The translations under genes were made by a program, and so were the position numbers. A model generated the notes under the pieces. It was not told the origin of the DNA. It worked only from the letters and a program-made list of their open reading frames with translations, and did no database searches. From Pseudomonas fluorescens (lineage in GTDB: Bacteria > Pseudomonadota > Gammaproteobacteria > Pseudomonadales > Pseudomonadaceae), in NCBI RefSeq assembly GCF_001708445.1, contig NZ_CP015637.1:5829001-5893000 (forward strand): 64,000 bases of DNA, in the 5' to 3' direction. This document shows, one piece after another, positions 1-7,828 of this stretch. Each line of letters begins with the position of its first letter. The stretch's first letter is position 1.

Positions 1-533
1 CCAACCTGGGCGGCAAGGCGACCATGGACAGCGACACGCAACTGGGTCTGAACTTCGCCTATATGTTCACCAGCCACTGGGGTATCGAACTGCTGGCGGC
101 TACCCCGTTCGAGCATGATGTGAAGCTCAAGAACACGGCTCTCAGCGCCGCCAACGGCAAACTCGGCACCCTGAAACACCTGCCGCCAACCCTGAGCGTT
201 GTGTACTACCCGCTGGACAGCAAGTCGGCGTTCCAACCGTATGTGGGTGCCGGTATCAACTACACCTGGATCTATGACGAACACGTCAGCAGCGGCGCCC
301 AACAAGCTGGCTTCAGCAACTTCAAGGCCGATAACTCCTGGGGCTGGGCCGCGCAAATTGGTGCCGACTACATGATCAACGATAAGTGGATGATCAACGG
401 CCAGGTGCGCTACATCGACATCAGCACCACCGCCACCGTTGAAAACAACGGAGTGGCCCCAGGCACTCGCGCCAAGGTTGATGTCGATGTCGACCCATTG
501 GTCTACATGGTCGGTATCGGCTACAAGTTCTAA
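1..533 (+). CDS. ompW: OmpW family outer membrane protein (5' truncated by window)
   Basis: An eight-stranded outer-membrane beta-barrel of the OmpW/OprG family, thought to let small hydrophobic molecules cross the outer membrane. The frame is open from base 3, so the start codon, signal peptide and first strands lie outside the window. About 176 residues remain, showing alternating aromatic/hydrophobic strands (LGLNFAYMFTSHWGIELLAA, PYVGAGINYTWIY, WGWAAQIGADYMI) and the terminal GIGYKF ending in the Phe typical of BAM-assembled porins. The HLPPTLSVVYYP stretch is characteristic of OmpW. A REP half and an IS element follow 28 bp after the stop. Confidence 0.93.
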   Translation, partial: NLGGKATMDSDTQLGLNFAYMFTSHWGIELLAATPFEHDVKLKNTALSAANGKLGTLKHLPPTLSVVYYPLDSKSAFQPYVGAGINYTWIYDEHVSSGAQQAGFSNFKADNSWGWAAQIGADYMINDKWMINGQVRYIDISTTATVENNGVAPGTRAKVDVDVDPLVYMVGIGYKF

Positions 534-560
534 GCGAAGTCGAACAAACGCCACACAACC

Positions 561-594
561 AATGTGGGAGGGGGCCTGCTCCCGATAGCGGTGG
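561..594 (+). repeat. Left half of a REPIN, interrupted by IS
   Basis: The sequence AATGTGGGAGGGGGC followed by CTGCTCCCGATAGCGGTGG is one arm of the Pseudomonas fluorescens REP family. The usual inverted partner arm is missing here because the IS begins at 595. The partner is found in inverted order at 13188-13250. Confidence 0.8.
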
Positions 595-601
595 TGAAGT
601 G

Positions 602-639
602 CGCCCCAGAAGTTGGACACCCATCCAATTTCTGGGGCG
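602..639 (+). promoter_or_regulatory. IS left-end hairpin covering the transposase RBS
   Basis: Bases 602-617 pair with 624-639 over 16 positions with one G-T wobble, leaving a 6-nt loop (CACCCA). The only purine-rich ribosome-binding stretch before the OrfA ATG at 645 (TGGGGCG, 632-638) lies inside the 3' arm. In a transcript entering from outside, the hairpin would hide the ribosome site, a known way IS elements limit transposase made from read-through. The structure is seen; the regulatory role is inferred. Confidence 0.6.
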
Positions 640-644
640 TTTTC

Positions 645-1184
645 ATGAGCAAGTACACCACGCAGTTCAAGCTATCTGCCATCACCGCTTTCCTTGAGCG
701 AGGCCGAGGGTTTCGCCGGGTCGCCGCTCAATTTCAAATGGACCCCACCTTGCTTCGTCGTTGGGTCGAGGCTTATCGATTACACGGTGAGGCCAGCTTG
801 AGCAGTACCGGCCAGCGTTACAGTGCCTTGTTCAAGTTCTCTGTTCTACGGTGCATGTGGGATGACTCCCTTTCCTTGCGCCGCGCAGCGGCGCTTTTCA
901 ACTTGGGGGATTCCACTCAGGTGGGCAGATGGCAACAGCAGTATTACAGTGGCGGTATTGAAGCCCTGGAGTCAGGGAAAAGAGGACTGAGCACCGCTAT
1001 GCCTAAACCACCTGCTAAACCACGCAAAACCGCTGCCCCACTCACCAGCCCTGAGCCTGAGCACAAGACGTTACTTGATGAGCTCCAATACCTACGGATG
1101 GAGAACGCTTATCTAAAAAAGCTTGGGGAGTTAGGCGAGGCGGTGATGAGGCGGGAGAAAGAACAGAAGAAAAAGCCCGATTAG
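645..1184 (+). CDS. IS3-family transposase OrfA (helix-turn-helix)
   Basis: This is the DNA-binding component of the transposase, 179 aa from ATG 645. Two successive helix-turn-helix regions are visible: residues ~10-35 (FLERGRGFRRVAAQF...LLRRWV) and ~65-95 (SLSLRRAAALFNLGDSTQVGRW). A basic linker and a C-terminal leucine-rich segment (LDELQYLRMENAYLKKLGEL) likely to form a coiled coil follow. The double-HTH layout is typical of IS150-group OrfA. The slippery heptamer lies near its 3' end, so a fraction of ribosomes should continue into OrfB. An upstream in-frame start near 564 would lie outside the IS and is rejected. Confidence 0.9.
   Translation: MSKYTTQFKLSAITAFLERGRGFRRVAAQFQMDPTLLRRWVEAYRLHGEASLSSTGQRYSALFKFSVLRCMWDDSLSLRRAAALFNLGDSTQVGRWQQQYYSGGIEALESGKRGLSTAMPKPPAKPRKTAAPLTSPEPEHKTLLDELQYLRMENAYLKKLGELGEAVMRREKEQKKKPD
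1115..1121 (+). other. Programmed -1 frameshift heptamer A AAA AAG
   Basis: In the OrfA frame the codons read CTA AAA AAG, giving the canonical A_AAA_AAG slippery site of IS3 elements. After a -1 slip the frame is open from base 1121 to the OrfB stop at 2020. OrfB has no convincing start of its own (the first candidate is a TTG at 1211), so it is most likely made as an OrfAB fusion. Confidence 0.8.
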
Positions 1185-1210
1185 TCAGTGAGCTTAAGCA
1201 ACACTTTCCC

Positions 1211-2020
1211 TTGCGTGACTTGCTCAAGCTAGTGAGCCTTGCGCGAAGTACGTACTACTACCAACTCAAGGCGATGGGCGTTGCGGACCGACTTTCCTCG
1301 ATCAAAGCTTCTATCCAGACCATCCAAAACGAGCATAAGGGCCGCTTTGGTTACCGTCGGATGACGCTAGAACTACGTAAAGAAAGATCGCTGATCAACG
1401 GTAAAACGGTACGACGACTGATGGGGGAGCTGGGTCTGAAATGCACGGTGCGGCCTAAGAAATACAGGTCGTATAAAGGGCCGATGGGCGAAGTGTCGCC
1501 CAACACCTTGGCTCGTCAGTTCGAGGCTGAGCAACCGAATCAGAAATGGGTGACGGATGTCACCGAGTTCAAAGTGGCCGGCAAAAAGCTGTACTTGTCC
1601 CCAGTTTTGGACTTGTACAACGGAGAAATCGTGGCCTATCAGACGGCAATACGTCCCCAATATGCCTTGGTGGGCGAGATGCTGGAAAAAGCTATTGAAG
1701 GCTTACCTGAGGGCGGCAAGCCAATGCTGCATTCAGATCAAGGCTGGCACTATCGATATCCAAAGTACCGGGAGAGGCTAGAAAAAGCAGGGCTGGAGCA
1801 AAGCATGTCACGCAAAGGAAACTGCCATGACAACGCCACAATGGAGAGTTTCTTCGGCACGCTGAAGTCAGAGTTCTACTATCGGGAAAGCTTTGAAAGC
1901 GTGGAGCAGTTGCAAGCGGGGCTGGATGAGTACATCCATTACTACAACCATAAGCGAATCAAAGTGAAGCTTGGCGGACTGAGCCCTGTAGCGTACAGGA
2001 CCCGGTCCGCTGTAGCCTAA
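1211..2020 (+). CDS. IS3-family transposase OrfB (DDE integrase domain)
   Basis: This is the catalytic part of the transposase, an RNase H-fold integrase. Counted from the TTG at 1211 (269 aa), the DDE residues are D116 (WVTDVTEF), D176 (LHSDQGWHY) and E212 (NATMESFFGTLKSE), with the D-35-E spacing of the family. The N-terminal STYYY and FGYRR motifs belong to the HTH_21 region. The -1 frame is open back to 1121, so the functional product is probably OrfAB by frameshifting at 1115-1121. The gene is intact and the catalytic set is complete, so the element may be active. Confidence 0.92.
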   Translation: MRDLLKLVSLARSTYYYQLKAMGVADRLSSIKASIQTIQNEHKGRFGYRRMTLELRKERSLINGKTVRRLMGELGLKCTVRPKKYRSYKGPMGEVSPNTLARQFEAEQPNQKWVTDVTEFKVAGKKLYLSPVLDLYNGEIVAYQTAIRPQYALVGEMLEKAIEGLPEGGKPMLHSDQGWHYRYPKYRERLEKAGLEQSMSRKGNCHDNATMESFFGTLKSEFYYRESFESVEQLQAGLDEYIHYYNHKRIKVKLGGLSPVAYRTRSAVA

Positions 2021-2053
2021 CCAACAGCTGTCCAGCTTTTGGGGCGCACTTCA

Positions 2054-2133
2054 CGTTTTTCGCGAGCAAGAACTAGGCGTCCCCCTCGCTCCTACAGAAG
2101 GCGATGTACGCTTAACTGAACGGCATTAGGACT
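2054..2133. repeat. Composite REP sequence directly abutting the IS
   Basis: Starting at the base after the IS end, the sequence CGTTTTTCGCGAGCAAG, then AACTAGGCGTCCCC, then CTCGCTCCTACAGAAGGCGA and a tail (TTAACTGAACGGCATTAGG) matches 59677-59727 plus 59769-59793. The 14-base insert in the REP loop is shared by both copies. The IS therefore interrupts a copy of the composite REP found intact at 59.6 kb. Confidence 0.8.
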
Positions 2134-2165
2134 TGCCCCGCGTTGGGCTGCGTAGCAGCCCCAAA
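2134..2165. repeat. Second REP family arm (CGCAGCCCAACGCGGGGCAAG type)
   Basis: The complement of this stretch contains CGCAGCCCAACGCGGGGC, which recurs at 12108-12127 upstream of lhr. It is a REP-like motif of a different family from the GTGGGAGGGGGC type. No gene is seen between the IS and the ybhN stop at 2200. Confidence 0.5.
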
Positions 2166-2199
2166 ACCAGCCGCTGAGGAGTGCCTGATCCTCCGCCTG

Positions 2200-3156
2200 T
2201 CAAGCCGCTGCCTTCTTCACCCGCAACGCCTTGGCCTTGGCTTCCACCGCGAGGTACATCACCAGCGCAATCAGCAACGGCAAGATAAAGTAGATCGCCC
2301 GATACGCAATCAACCCGGCGAGCAAGCTGCCCCGCGACGCCTCATGCTGCAACAGCGCAATAAACACCGCCTCCAGCACCCCAAGCCCGGCAGGGATATG
2401 GGTCACCACCCCGGCAATCGCACTGATCAGCAACACCCCCAGCACCAACGGGTAGTCCAGCTTCGCCGGCAGCAGGGTGAAAATCACCGCCGCCATCAAT
2501 GACCAATTCAACGCACCGAGCGCCAGTTGCAAACACGCCATGCGCAGCGACGGCAGGTTGATCTCGATACCGCGAATCGCCCACGCGCGTTTTGTCGAAA
2601 ACTGGCAGGCCGCCAAGTAGCCCAGGCTCGCCAGCACCAGCAATACTCCGACACCTTGCAGGGCGCCGCTGCTGAGCTTCCAGCCCGGTGGCATTGTCAC
2701 CAACCCGCTGCTGAACACGACGCCGGCCAGTGCCATATAGCCGAACCAATTGGTCGCCAGGCTCAAGCCGAGGATCTTGGCAATATTGCCGGTGCTTACC
2801 CCCAGGCGCGAATACAGGCGGTAACGCATGGCGATACCACCGACCCACGCACTCAGGTTGAGGTTGAACGCATAGCTGATGATCCCCACCGGCAGGATCT
2901 GCTTCCAGCGCAGGGGCTGGCGGATGTAGGTGCGGCCGATCAGGTCGAAGCAGGCGTACACGATAAAACTGCACAACGTCAGCGTGCCTGCGATCAGCAA
3001 GGTGCGTAGCTTGAAGTCGCCCAAGGTCTGGAACACTTCGCTCCAGTCGATGCGCCGGGCGAGCAGGGTGAACAACACGATCAGCAAGAGGAAGAACGCG
3101 ACAGTCAGCGGCTTCTTCCAGCGTGTAAAACGCGAGCGGTTGGCTTCAGCGGTCAT
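2200..3156 (-). CDS. ybhN: YbhN/AglD-family (UPF0104) integral membrane protein
   Basis: A polytopic inner-membrane protein of the lysylphosphatidylglycerol synthase transmembrane-region superfamily, about 318 aa with roughly eight hydrophobic segments. The first follows the basic N-terminus (residues ~15-35). The family motif region NLSAWVGGIAMRYRLYSRLG and the late THIPAGLGVLEAVF are visible. It is the last gene of ybhP-clsB-ybhN and overlaps clsB by 11 bp, the E. coli arrangement. ATG 3156 is chosen over the TTG at 3171. The biochemical role is unknown; a part in lipid transport or remodelling is inferred from the cardiolipin synthase neighbour. Confidence 0.85.
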   Translation of the reverse strand: MTAEANRSRFTRWKKPLTVAFFLLLIVLFTLLARRIDWSEVFQTLGDFKLRTLLIAGTLTLCSFIVYACFDLIGRTYIRQPLRWKQILPVGIISYAFNLNLSAWVGGIAMRYRLYSRLGVSTGNIAKILGLSLATNWFGYMALAGVVFSSGLVTMPPGWKLSSGALQGVGVLLVLASLGYLAACQFSTKRAWAIRGIEINLPSLRMACLQLALGALNWSLMAAVIFTLLPAKLDYPLVLGVLLISAIAGVVTHIPAGLGVLEAVFIALLQHEASRGSLLAGLIAYRAIYFILPLLIALVMYLAVEAKAKALRVKKAAA

Positions 3157-4426
3157 GGGCCCGACTCTCAAAGGGTTTCAAACGCGGTTTGTGCGCCGGC
3201 AGCCAGCCCGTCAACGCCGGGAAATGGCGCATCACATGGAACACCAGGAAACCCACGGTCAAGCGCCAGAGCCACAGGCGCGGCGTGCGGTTTTCCGGCA
3301 TGGTCTGGCAATGGTGCTTGCTGAGCACTTCGAGGCGTTCGTACAGCTGCTGGTTGAATGCCCGGTCGCGAATCAGCACATTGGCTTCCAGATTCAGCGA
3401 CAGGCTCAGCGGGTCCAGGTTGCTGGAACCCACGGTGCTCCAGTCGTCATCCACCAGCGCCACCTTGCCGTGCAGCGGGCGCTGGCAATACTCGTGGATC
3501 ACCACGCCATCCTTGAGCAGGTAGTCGTAGAGCATGCGCGCCGCCAGCTTGGCCAGCAGCACATCGGGCTGGCCCTGCATGATCAATTGCACGTGCACGC
3601 CCCGCCGCGCGGCGTTGCGGATCTCGCGCAGCAAGCGGTAGCCGGGGAAGAAGTAGGCATTGGCGATCACCGCGCGGCGCTGGGCTTTACTCAGGGCGTG
3701 GATATAAGCCTCTTCGATGTCATCGCGGTGCTGCACGTTATCGCGATAAATCAGGCGCACCAGGCCATCGCCGTCTGCCGAGGTCCACAGTGAGGGGCGC
3801 CGGTCGCGGCGTCGCCAGCCGCGGCGGCTGCGTACTTTTCGGCCGCTTTGGGCCAGGGCAAAGTGATGCAGGTCGGCGACCGCCGGGCCGACCACCTGCA
3901 CCGCGTAATCCTGCTTGGCCTCGGGGCCATAGTCGCCCAAGTGGTCGGCAGAGAAGTTGATCCCGCCGATAAACCCCACTTGCGCATCCACCACCACGAT
4001 CTTGCGGTGCAAGCGGCGGAACCAATTGGTGCGAATGCCGAGGGTCTTGGACGCCGGGTCGAACATCTGCACTATCACCCCGGCTTCGGCCAACTCGGCG
4101 AGGAAGGCCGGGCTCAGCTCGCCGCAGCCAAACCCGTCAAGGCTGGCGACGACTTTGACGCCGCGCCGTGCCGCATCGACCAGGATGTCCCGTAGCTCAT
4201 GGCCAACCTTGTCTTCGAACAGGATGAAGGTTTCCAGCAGGATTTCCCGCTGGGCCTGGCGCATGGCGTCGAACACCTTCGGGAAGTAGGCCTCGCCGTT
4301 TTCCAGCAACTCGATCTGGTTGCCGCTCTGCCAGCCGTAATCCAGGTCCCGCGCCGAGGCTTCGTCCGGTGGCTGGTCGGTAGCGATATGGGCGACGGCG
4401 ACTTTTTCCAGTGGGGCACTGTTCAT
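3146..4426 (-). CDS. clsB: Cardiolipin synthase B (phospholipase D family)
   Basis: Makes cardiolipin at the inner membrane; E. coli ClsB can also form phosphatidylglycerol. It carries two HKD motifs: H140-K142-D147 (HRKIVVVD) followed by GFIGGINF, and H319-K321-D326 (HGKVALVD) followed by STVGSSN. At 426 aa without N-terminal membrane segments it fits ClsB rather than ClsA. The start ATG at 4426 overlaps the ybhP stop as ATGA, indicating translational coupling. The middle region (about residues 195-211) is very arginine-rich ([10 protein letters not shown]), which may help membrane docking. Confidence 0.93.
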   Translation of the reverse strand: MNSAPLEKVAVAHIATDQPPDEASARDLDYGWQSGNQIELLENGEAYFPKVFDAMRQAQREILLETFILFEDKVGHELRDILVDAARRGVKVVASLDGFGCGELSPAFLAELAEAGVIVQMFDPASKTLGIRTNWFRRLHRKIVVVDAQVGFIGGINFSADHLGDYGPEAKQDYAVQVVGPAVADLHHFALAQSGRKVRSRRGWRRRDRRPSLWTSADGDGLVRLIYRDNVQHRDDIEEAYIHALSKAQRRAVIANAYFFPGYRLLREIRNAARRGVHVQLIMQGQPDVLLAKLAARMLYDYLLKDGVVIHEYCQRPLHGKVALVDDDWSTVGSSNLDPLSLSLNLEANVLIRDRAFNQQLYERLEVLSKHHCQTMPENRTPRLWLWRLTVGFLVFHVMRHFPALTGWLPAHKPRLKPFESRAHDR

Positions 4427-5199
4427 AGCTCGATCTCCACTGACAGGGGCGCGTGGTCTGACAAATGCGACCAGGGGCGGCTGTTCAACACCTGGGGCGC
4501 ATGCGCCTTCACATTGCGCACATAGATTCGATCCAGGCGCAGCAGGGGCAGGCGCGCGGGGAAGGTGCGCGGTGGTTTGCCATGGGCCTCGGTAAACACT
4601 TCGCGCAGGCCGCAATGGCGCAGGTCGGCGCGCAGGCGCCAGTCGTTGAAGTCGCCGGCAACGATCAGCGGTGCATCGGCGGGAATCTGCGCCACGCGCT
4701 CGGCGATCAGGCGCAGTTGCTGCTGGCGATGTTTTTCCTGCAAGCCCAGGTGCACGCAAATGGCATGCAGTTCCTTCTCCTGCCCGGGCAAGCGCATCAC
4801 GCAATGCAGCAGCCCGCGACTTTCATGGCCGCTCTGGGAGATGTCGAGATTGTCGTAGCGCACGATCTGGAACTTCGACAGCAGCGCATTACCGTGATCG
4901 CCATCGGGGTACACCGCATTGCGCCCATAGGCGTACTGCGGCCAGATGCTGTCGGCGAGGAACTCGTACTGCGGCATCGCCGGCCAGTTGCTATAGCGCT
5001 TGGGGTGGCGTTCGTGGGTGCCGTGGATTTCCTGCAGGAACACGATATCGGCCGCCACACTGCGTACCGCCTCGCGTAATTCCGGCAGGATGAAGCGCCG
5101 GTTGAGGGCGGTGAAGCCCTTGTGGGTATTGACCGTCAGCACGCGAAAACGGGTGATGGTGGTGGTGGGTGTCGGGGGGATCAGTTCCGAGTGAGTCAT
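4423..5199 (-). CDS. ybhP: Endonuclease/exonuclease/phosphatase family protein YbhP
   Basis: A 258-aa metal-dependent phosphodiesterase-fold protein, first gene of the ybhP-clsB-ybhN unit. Motifs along the chain fit the EEP fold: VLTVNTHKG (start of strand 1), FLQEIHG (catalytic Glu), VAGDFNDW (Asp/Asn pair) and the terminal [10 protein letters not shown] (Asp-His). No signal peptide is evident. The substrate is unknown; linkage to cardiolipin synthase suggests a lipid headgroup or related phosphodiester, which is inference. Confidence 0.88.
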   Translation of the reverse strand: MTHSELIPPTPTTTITRFRVLTVNTHKGFTALNRRFILPELREAVRSVAADIVFLQEIHGTHERHPKRYSNWPAMPQYEFLADSIWPQYAYGRNAVYPDGDHGNALLSKFQIVRYDNLDISQSGHESRGLLHCVMRLPGQEKELHAICVHLGLQEKHRQQQLRLIAERVAQIPADAPLIVAGDFNDWRLRADLRHCGLREVFTEAHGKPPRTFPARLPLLRLDRIYVRNVKAHAPQVLNSRPWSHLSDHAPLSVEIEL

Positions 5200-5624
5200 G
5201 CCAATCCCTCAGGTATCAGTCGTCTCCGGGAGGCGTTGCGTGACGCAATCAACCACGCGCGTTGCCGCCTGTAGTGCCCGCCGGAAATGCCGATATGAAT
5301 CGCCGCCATGTTTGCTCCCGTGGATGTAGGGTCGAGTGACCTCCGTTTTGGGATGACTGCGATATTTGCGCGAAAGTTTCCGTGGGCCTACAGGCGGTAC
5401 CCATCCCGGAAAGACGCGCGGGTTGCCAGTGCGAGCAAGGCCATGGGCATGGCTGCAACTCCGGTGGTTTCACTCCGGCGTGCAGCGGCTGGGTGTGACT
5501 TGTGCGGAAAAGGTGGAGAACGGCATTTGATCTTTGCCTATAGGGCAAAGATGTCGACACAGGGGAACGATCAGGATTCAAACCCGTCAGTTCCTTACAG
5601 ACCCTTCTGAAGGAGCTCGGAGTT
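5200..5624. other. Divergent intergenic region, 425 bp
   Basis: It separates ybhP (leftward) from the mscS-type gene (rightward) and should hold both promoters. A perfect 9-bp inverted repeat, ATCTTTGCC at 5530-5538 against GGCAAAGAT at 5544-5552, lies 73 bp before the channel gene start. Short open frames here have no family-like content and I do not call a gene. Confidence 0.6.
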
Positions 5625-7730
5625 TTGCTGAATCTCAAGACTGCATTACTGCTCGGCGCGCTGTTGTTTTGCACCAGTGGCGCACTGCAAGCTGCGGCCA
5701 CTGCGCCTGAAGCCGAAGCGCCGGCCAAGCCGGAGTTGCTGGTCGAAGGCGGATTGCTCGGCGCCATCAGCTCCAGCATGGATGATGTGCAGCAGAAGCT
5801 CGATCTCAACCAGAACCTGATAGATGCGTGGCGGTTGCGTGCCGACCGGGCCGCGGATGAAGTCGGGCGCCTGGTGAACCAGACGGCGCAGCGTTCGCCG
5901 TGGAGCGTGGCCGGGGATTTCCTGTTGCTGTCCGGGGTGTGGATCGGCGCCTTCGCGTTGTTGACGCTGCTTGGGCGTTTTATCCTGCGGCGCCTTGGGC
6001 GGCGCACGTTCTTTGAGCAGCGTGGGCGGCTGCGTGCGGTGCTCGGGTATGTGCTGCCCTATACGATTCCCGCGCTGATCTGCCTGCCGCTGACCCTCTA
6101 CTTCAGCCACTTCCTACCCACCTCGATAGGCCGCGCGCTGGCGCTGTGTTTTGCCTACGCCACCAGTAGCGGCATCTTCTCCACCTCCATGCTGCTGTGC
6201 GTCATCGTCATGTTCAACGTCGGCCACAAGCGCCCGGCGGTGCAGATTATTCGCGACTACTGCCCCAAGCCGCTGTTCCTGATTGGCTTTCTCGCCGCCC
6301 TCAGCGACGCCCTGACCAGCCCGCAAATCGCCCGTCAGTTGGGCGGCAATATCACCAGCAGTATTGCGGTGTTGACCGGCTTGTTGGCGGCAGTGATTTT
6401 CGCTGTGCTGGTGATACGCCTGCGGCGCCCGGTCGCGCATCTGATCCGCAATCGGCCCCTGGCCCAGCGTCTGAAGCATCCCGCGTTGCAGCAGTCGCTA
6501 CGGGTGTTTTCCGGGCTGTGGTACTGGCCGATCCTGTTGATGGTGTTGGTCTCAGCGATCAACCTGATCGGTGCCGGCGACGACAATCAAAAAGCCCTGC
6601 GTTGCGCGCTGTTTACCACGATCCTGCTGATCGGCACGGTATTCCTCAGCACCGTGCTGCAACACCTGTTCAAATCCCGTAGCCAGGTGGCGATCCAGCG
6701 CAGCAGCGCCTACAAGGAGCGCTTCCTCAGCCTGTTGCACGCGATCTTGCGCATCATCATGGCCATCGCGTTTATCGAAATCCTCGGGCGTATCTGGGGT
6801 GTGTCGCTGTTCGAATTTGCCCAGCGCAACTCGGTGGGGCGCGCCATCAGTGATTCCCTGAGCAGCATCGGCCTGATCCTGCTGATGACCTGGCTGTTCT
6901 GGGTGGTGCTCGACACGGCGATCCAGGAAGCCTTGAAACCGCCGCTAAACAAACGCTCCAGCCGCCAGCCCAGTACGCGGGTGAAAACCATCCTGCCCCT
7001 GCTGCGCAATGCGGTGAAAATCATATTGGTGGTGATCTGCGCGATCACCACCATGGCTAACCTCGGTATCAACGTCGCGCCGCTGCTGGCGGGGGCCGGG
7101 GTGGTGGGGCTGGCGATTGGTTTTGGCTCGCAGCAACTGGTGCAGGATGTGATCACCGGCCTGTTCATCATCATCGAAGACACCCTGTCGATTGGCGATT
7201 GGGTGGTGCTCGACTCCGGTCACGCGGGCACTGTCGAGGGCCTGACCATCCGTACTCTGCGCCTGCGCGACGGCAAGGGTTTCGTGCACTCGGTGCCGTT
7301 CGGGCAGATCAAGGCGGTCACCAACCAATCGCGGCAATTTGCCTATGCGTTCTTCTCCGTGCAGTTCACCTACGACACCGATGTGGATAAGGCCGTGGAG
7401 CTGATCCGCGAAGCCGGGCAGTCGATCCGGGATGACGTGTTCCTCAAGTACAACCTGCAAGGGCCGCTGGAGGTGTTCGGCGTCGACAAGATGGACCTCA
7501 ACGGCGTGGTGCTCACGGCGCAGTTCCGTACCGTGTCGGGCGGGCAATATGCGGTGAGCCGTGCGTTCAACCAGCGTTTGAAAAAGCTTGTGGATAACTG
7601 TGATGAGGTGCACTTCGCGCAAACTTATCCACAGCAGGTTTTGCTGCCGAAGCGTACATCCCAGGTGGATGAGCCGGATGAAGAGGTGCCGGCGTCGGTG
7701 GTGTTGACGGAGCAGCCTAGGTCTCAATGA
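5625..7730 (+). CDS. MscS-family mechanosensitive channel (YbiO-type)
   Basis: A large inner-membrane channel that opens under membrane tension, protecting cells in osmotic downshift. The 701-aa protein starts at TTG 5625, supported by AAGGAG at 5610-5615; no better start exists. It has a signal peptide (residues 1-24, ending LQAAA), a periplasmic helix-rich segment, then about ten membrane segments. The pore helix and MscS core follow at residues ~480-530 (NVAPLLAGAGVVGLAIGFGS, LVQDVITGLFIIIEDTLSIGDWV), then the beta domain (GTVEGLTIRTLRLRDGKGFVHSVPFG) and a cytoplasmic cage. Length and layout resemble E. coli YbiO (~740 aa) more than MscK. Confidence 0.9.
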   Translation: MLNLKTALLLGALLFCTSGALQAAATAPEAEAPAKPELLVEGGLLGAISSSMDDVQQKLDLNQNLIDAWRLRADRAADEVGRLVNQTAQRSPWSVAGDFLLLSGVWIGAFALLTLLGRFILRRLGRRTFFEQRGRLRAVLGYVLPYTIPALICLPLTLYFSHFLPTSIGRALALCFAYATSSGIFSTSMLLCVIVMFNVGHKRPAVQIIRDYCPKPLFLIGFLAALSDALTSPQIARQLGGNITSSIAVLTGLLAAVIFAVLVIRLRRPVAHLIRNRPLAQRLKHPALQQSLRVFSGLWYWPILLMVLVSAINLIGAGDDNQKALRCALFTTILLIGTVFLSTVLQHLFKSRSQVAIQRSSAYKERFLSLLHAILRIIMAIAFIEILGRIWGVSLFEFAQRNSVGRAISDSLSSIGLILLMTWLFWVVLDTAIQEALKPPLNKRSSRQPSTRVKTILPLLRNAVKIILVVICAITTMANLGINVAPLLAGAGVVGLAIGFGSQQLVQDVITGLFIIIEDTLSIGDWVVLDSGHAGTVEGLTIRTLRLRDGKGFVHSVPFGQIKAVTNQSRQFAYAFFSVQFTYDTDVDKAVELIREAGQSIRDDVFLKYNLQGPLEVFGVDKMDLNGVVLTAQFRTVSGGQYAVSRAFNQRLKKLVDNCDEVHFAQTYPQQVLLPKRTSQVDEPDEEVPASVVLTEQPRSQ

Positions 7731-7744
7731 GGGAGGACTGTTCT

Positions 7745-7815
7745 GGCCTCATCGGGGGCAAGCCCCCTCCCACATTTGATTGTGTTCACAGATCAAGCTG
7801 GGGGAGGGGCCTTCA
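7745..7815. repeat. REP element pair (degenerate) between convergent genes
   Basis: ATCGGGGGCAAGCCCCCTCC (7751-7770) is a perfect REP stem. After a short spacer, GGGGGAGGGGCC at 7800-7811 looks like a decayed inverted partner. The element lies between the convergent 3' ends of the mscS gene and lhr, a usual REP location, and may help end or stabilise the transcripts. Confidence 0.65.
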
Positions 7816-7828
7816 AAGTCACTATGAC

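Larger units (their letters stand above)
595..2053 (+). mobile_element. Complete IS3-family (IS150-type) insertion sequence, 1459 bp
   Basis: The element is bounded by imperfect terminal inverted repeats of 25 bp with 23 matches: left 595-619 (TGAAGTGCGCCCCAGAAG...) and right 2029-2053 (complement TGAAGTGCGCCCCAAAAG...). It encodes OrfA with helix-turn-helix domains and a DDE OrfB in the -1 frame, joined by an A AAA AAG slippery site. No target duplication is seen across its two present flanks (GTGG left, CGTT right), which implies that the flanks no longer belong to one insertion event. Both flanks are REP sequences. A 77-bp copy of its right end (1977-2053) recurs inverted at 13251-13327. 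Confidence 0.93.

Noticed and set aside
595..2053. Target-site duplication directly flanking the complete IS
   Set aside because: Left flank GTGG and right flank CGTT do not match. A duplication appears only if the left flank is paired with the outside of the IS fragment at 13250.
3169..3171. TTG start for ybhN giving five more residues
   Set aside because: ATG 3156 is in frame, closer to the family start, and gives a normal 11-bp overlap with clsB.
5308..5610. A 100-codon open frame upstream of the mscS-type gene
   Set aside because: Low-complexity, no domain-like pattern, and it covers the expected promoter region of the channel gene.
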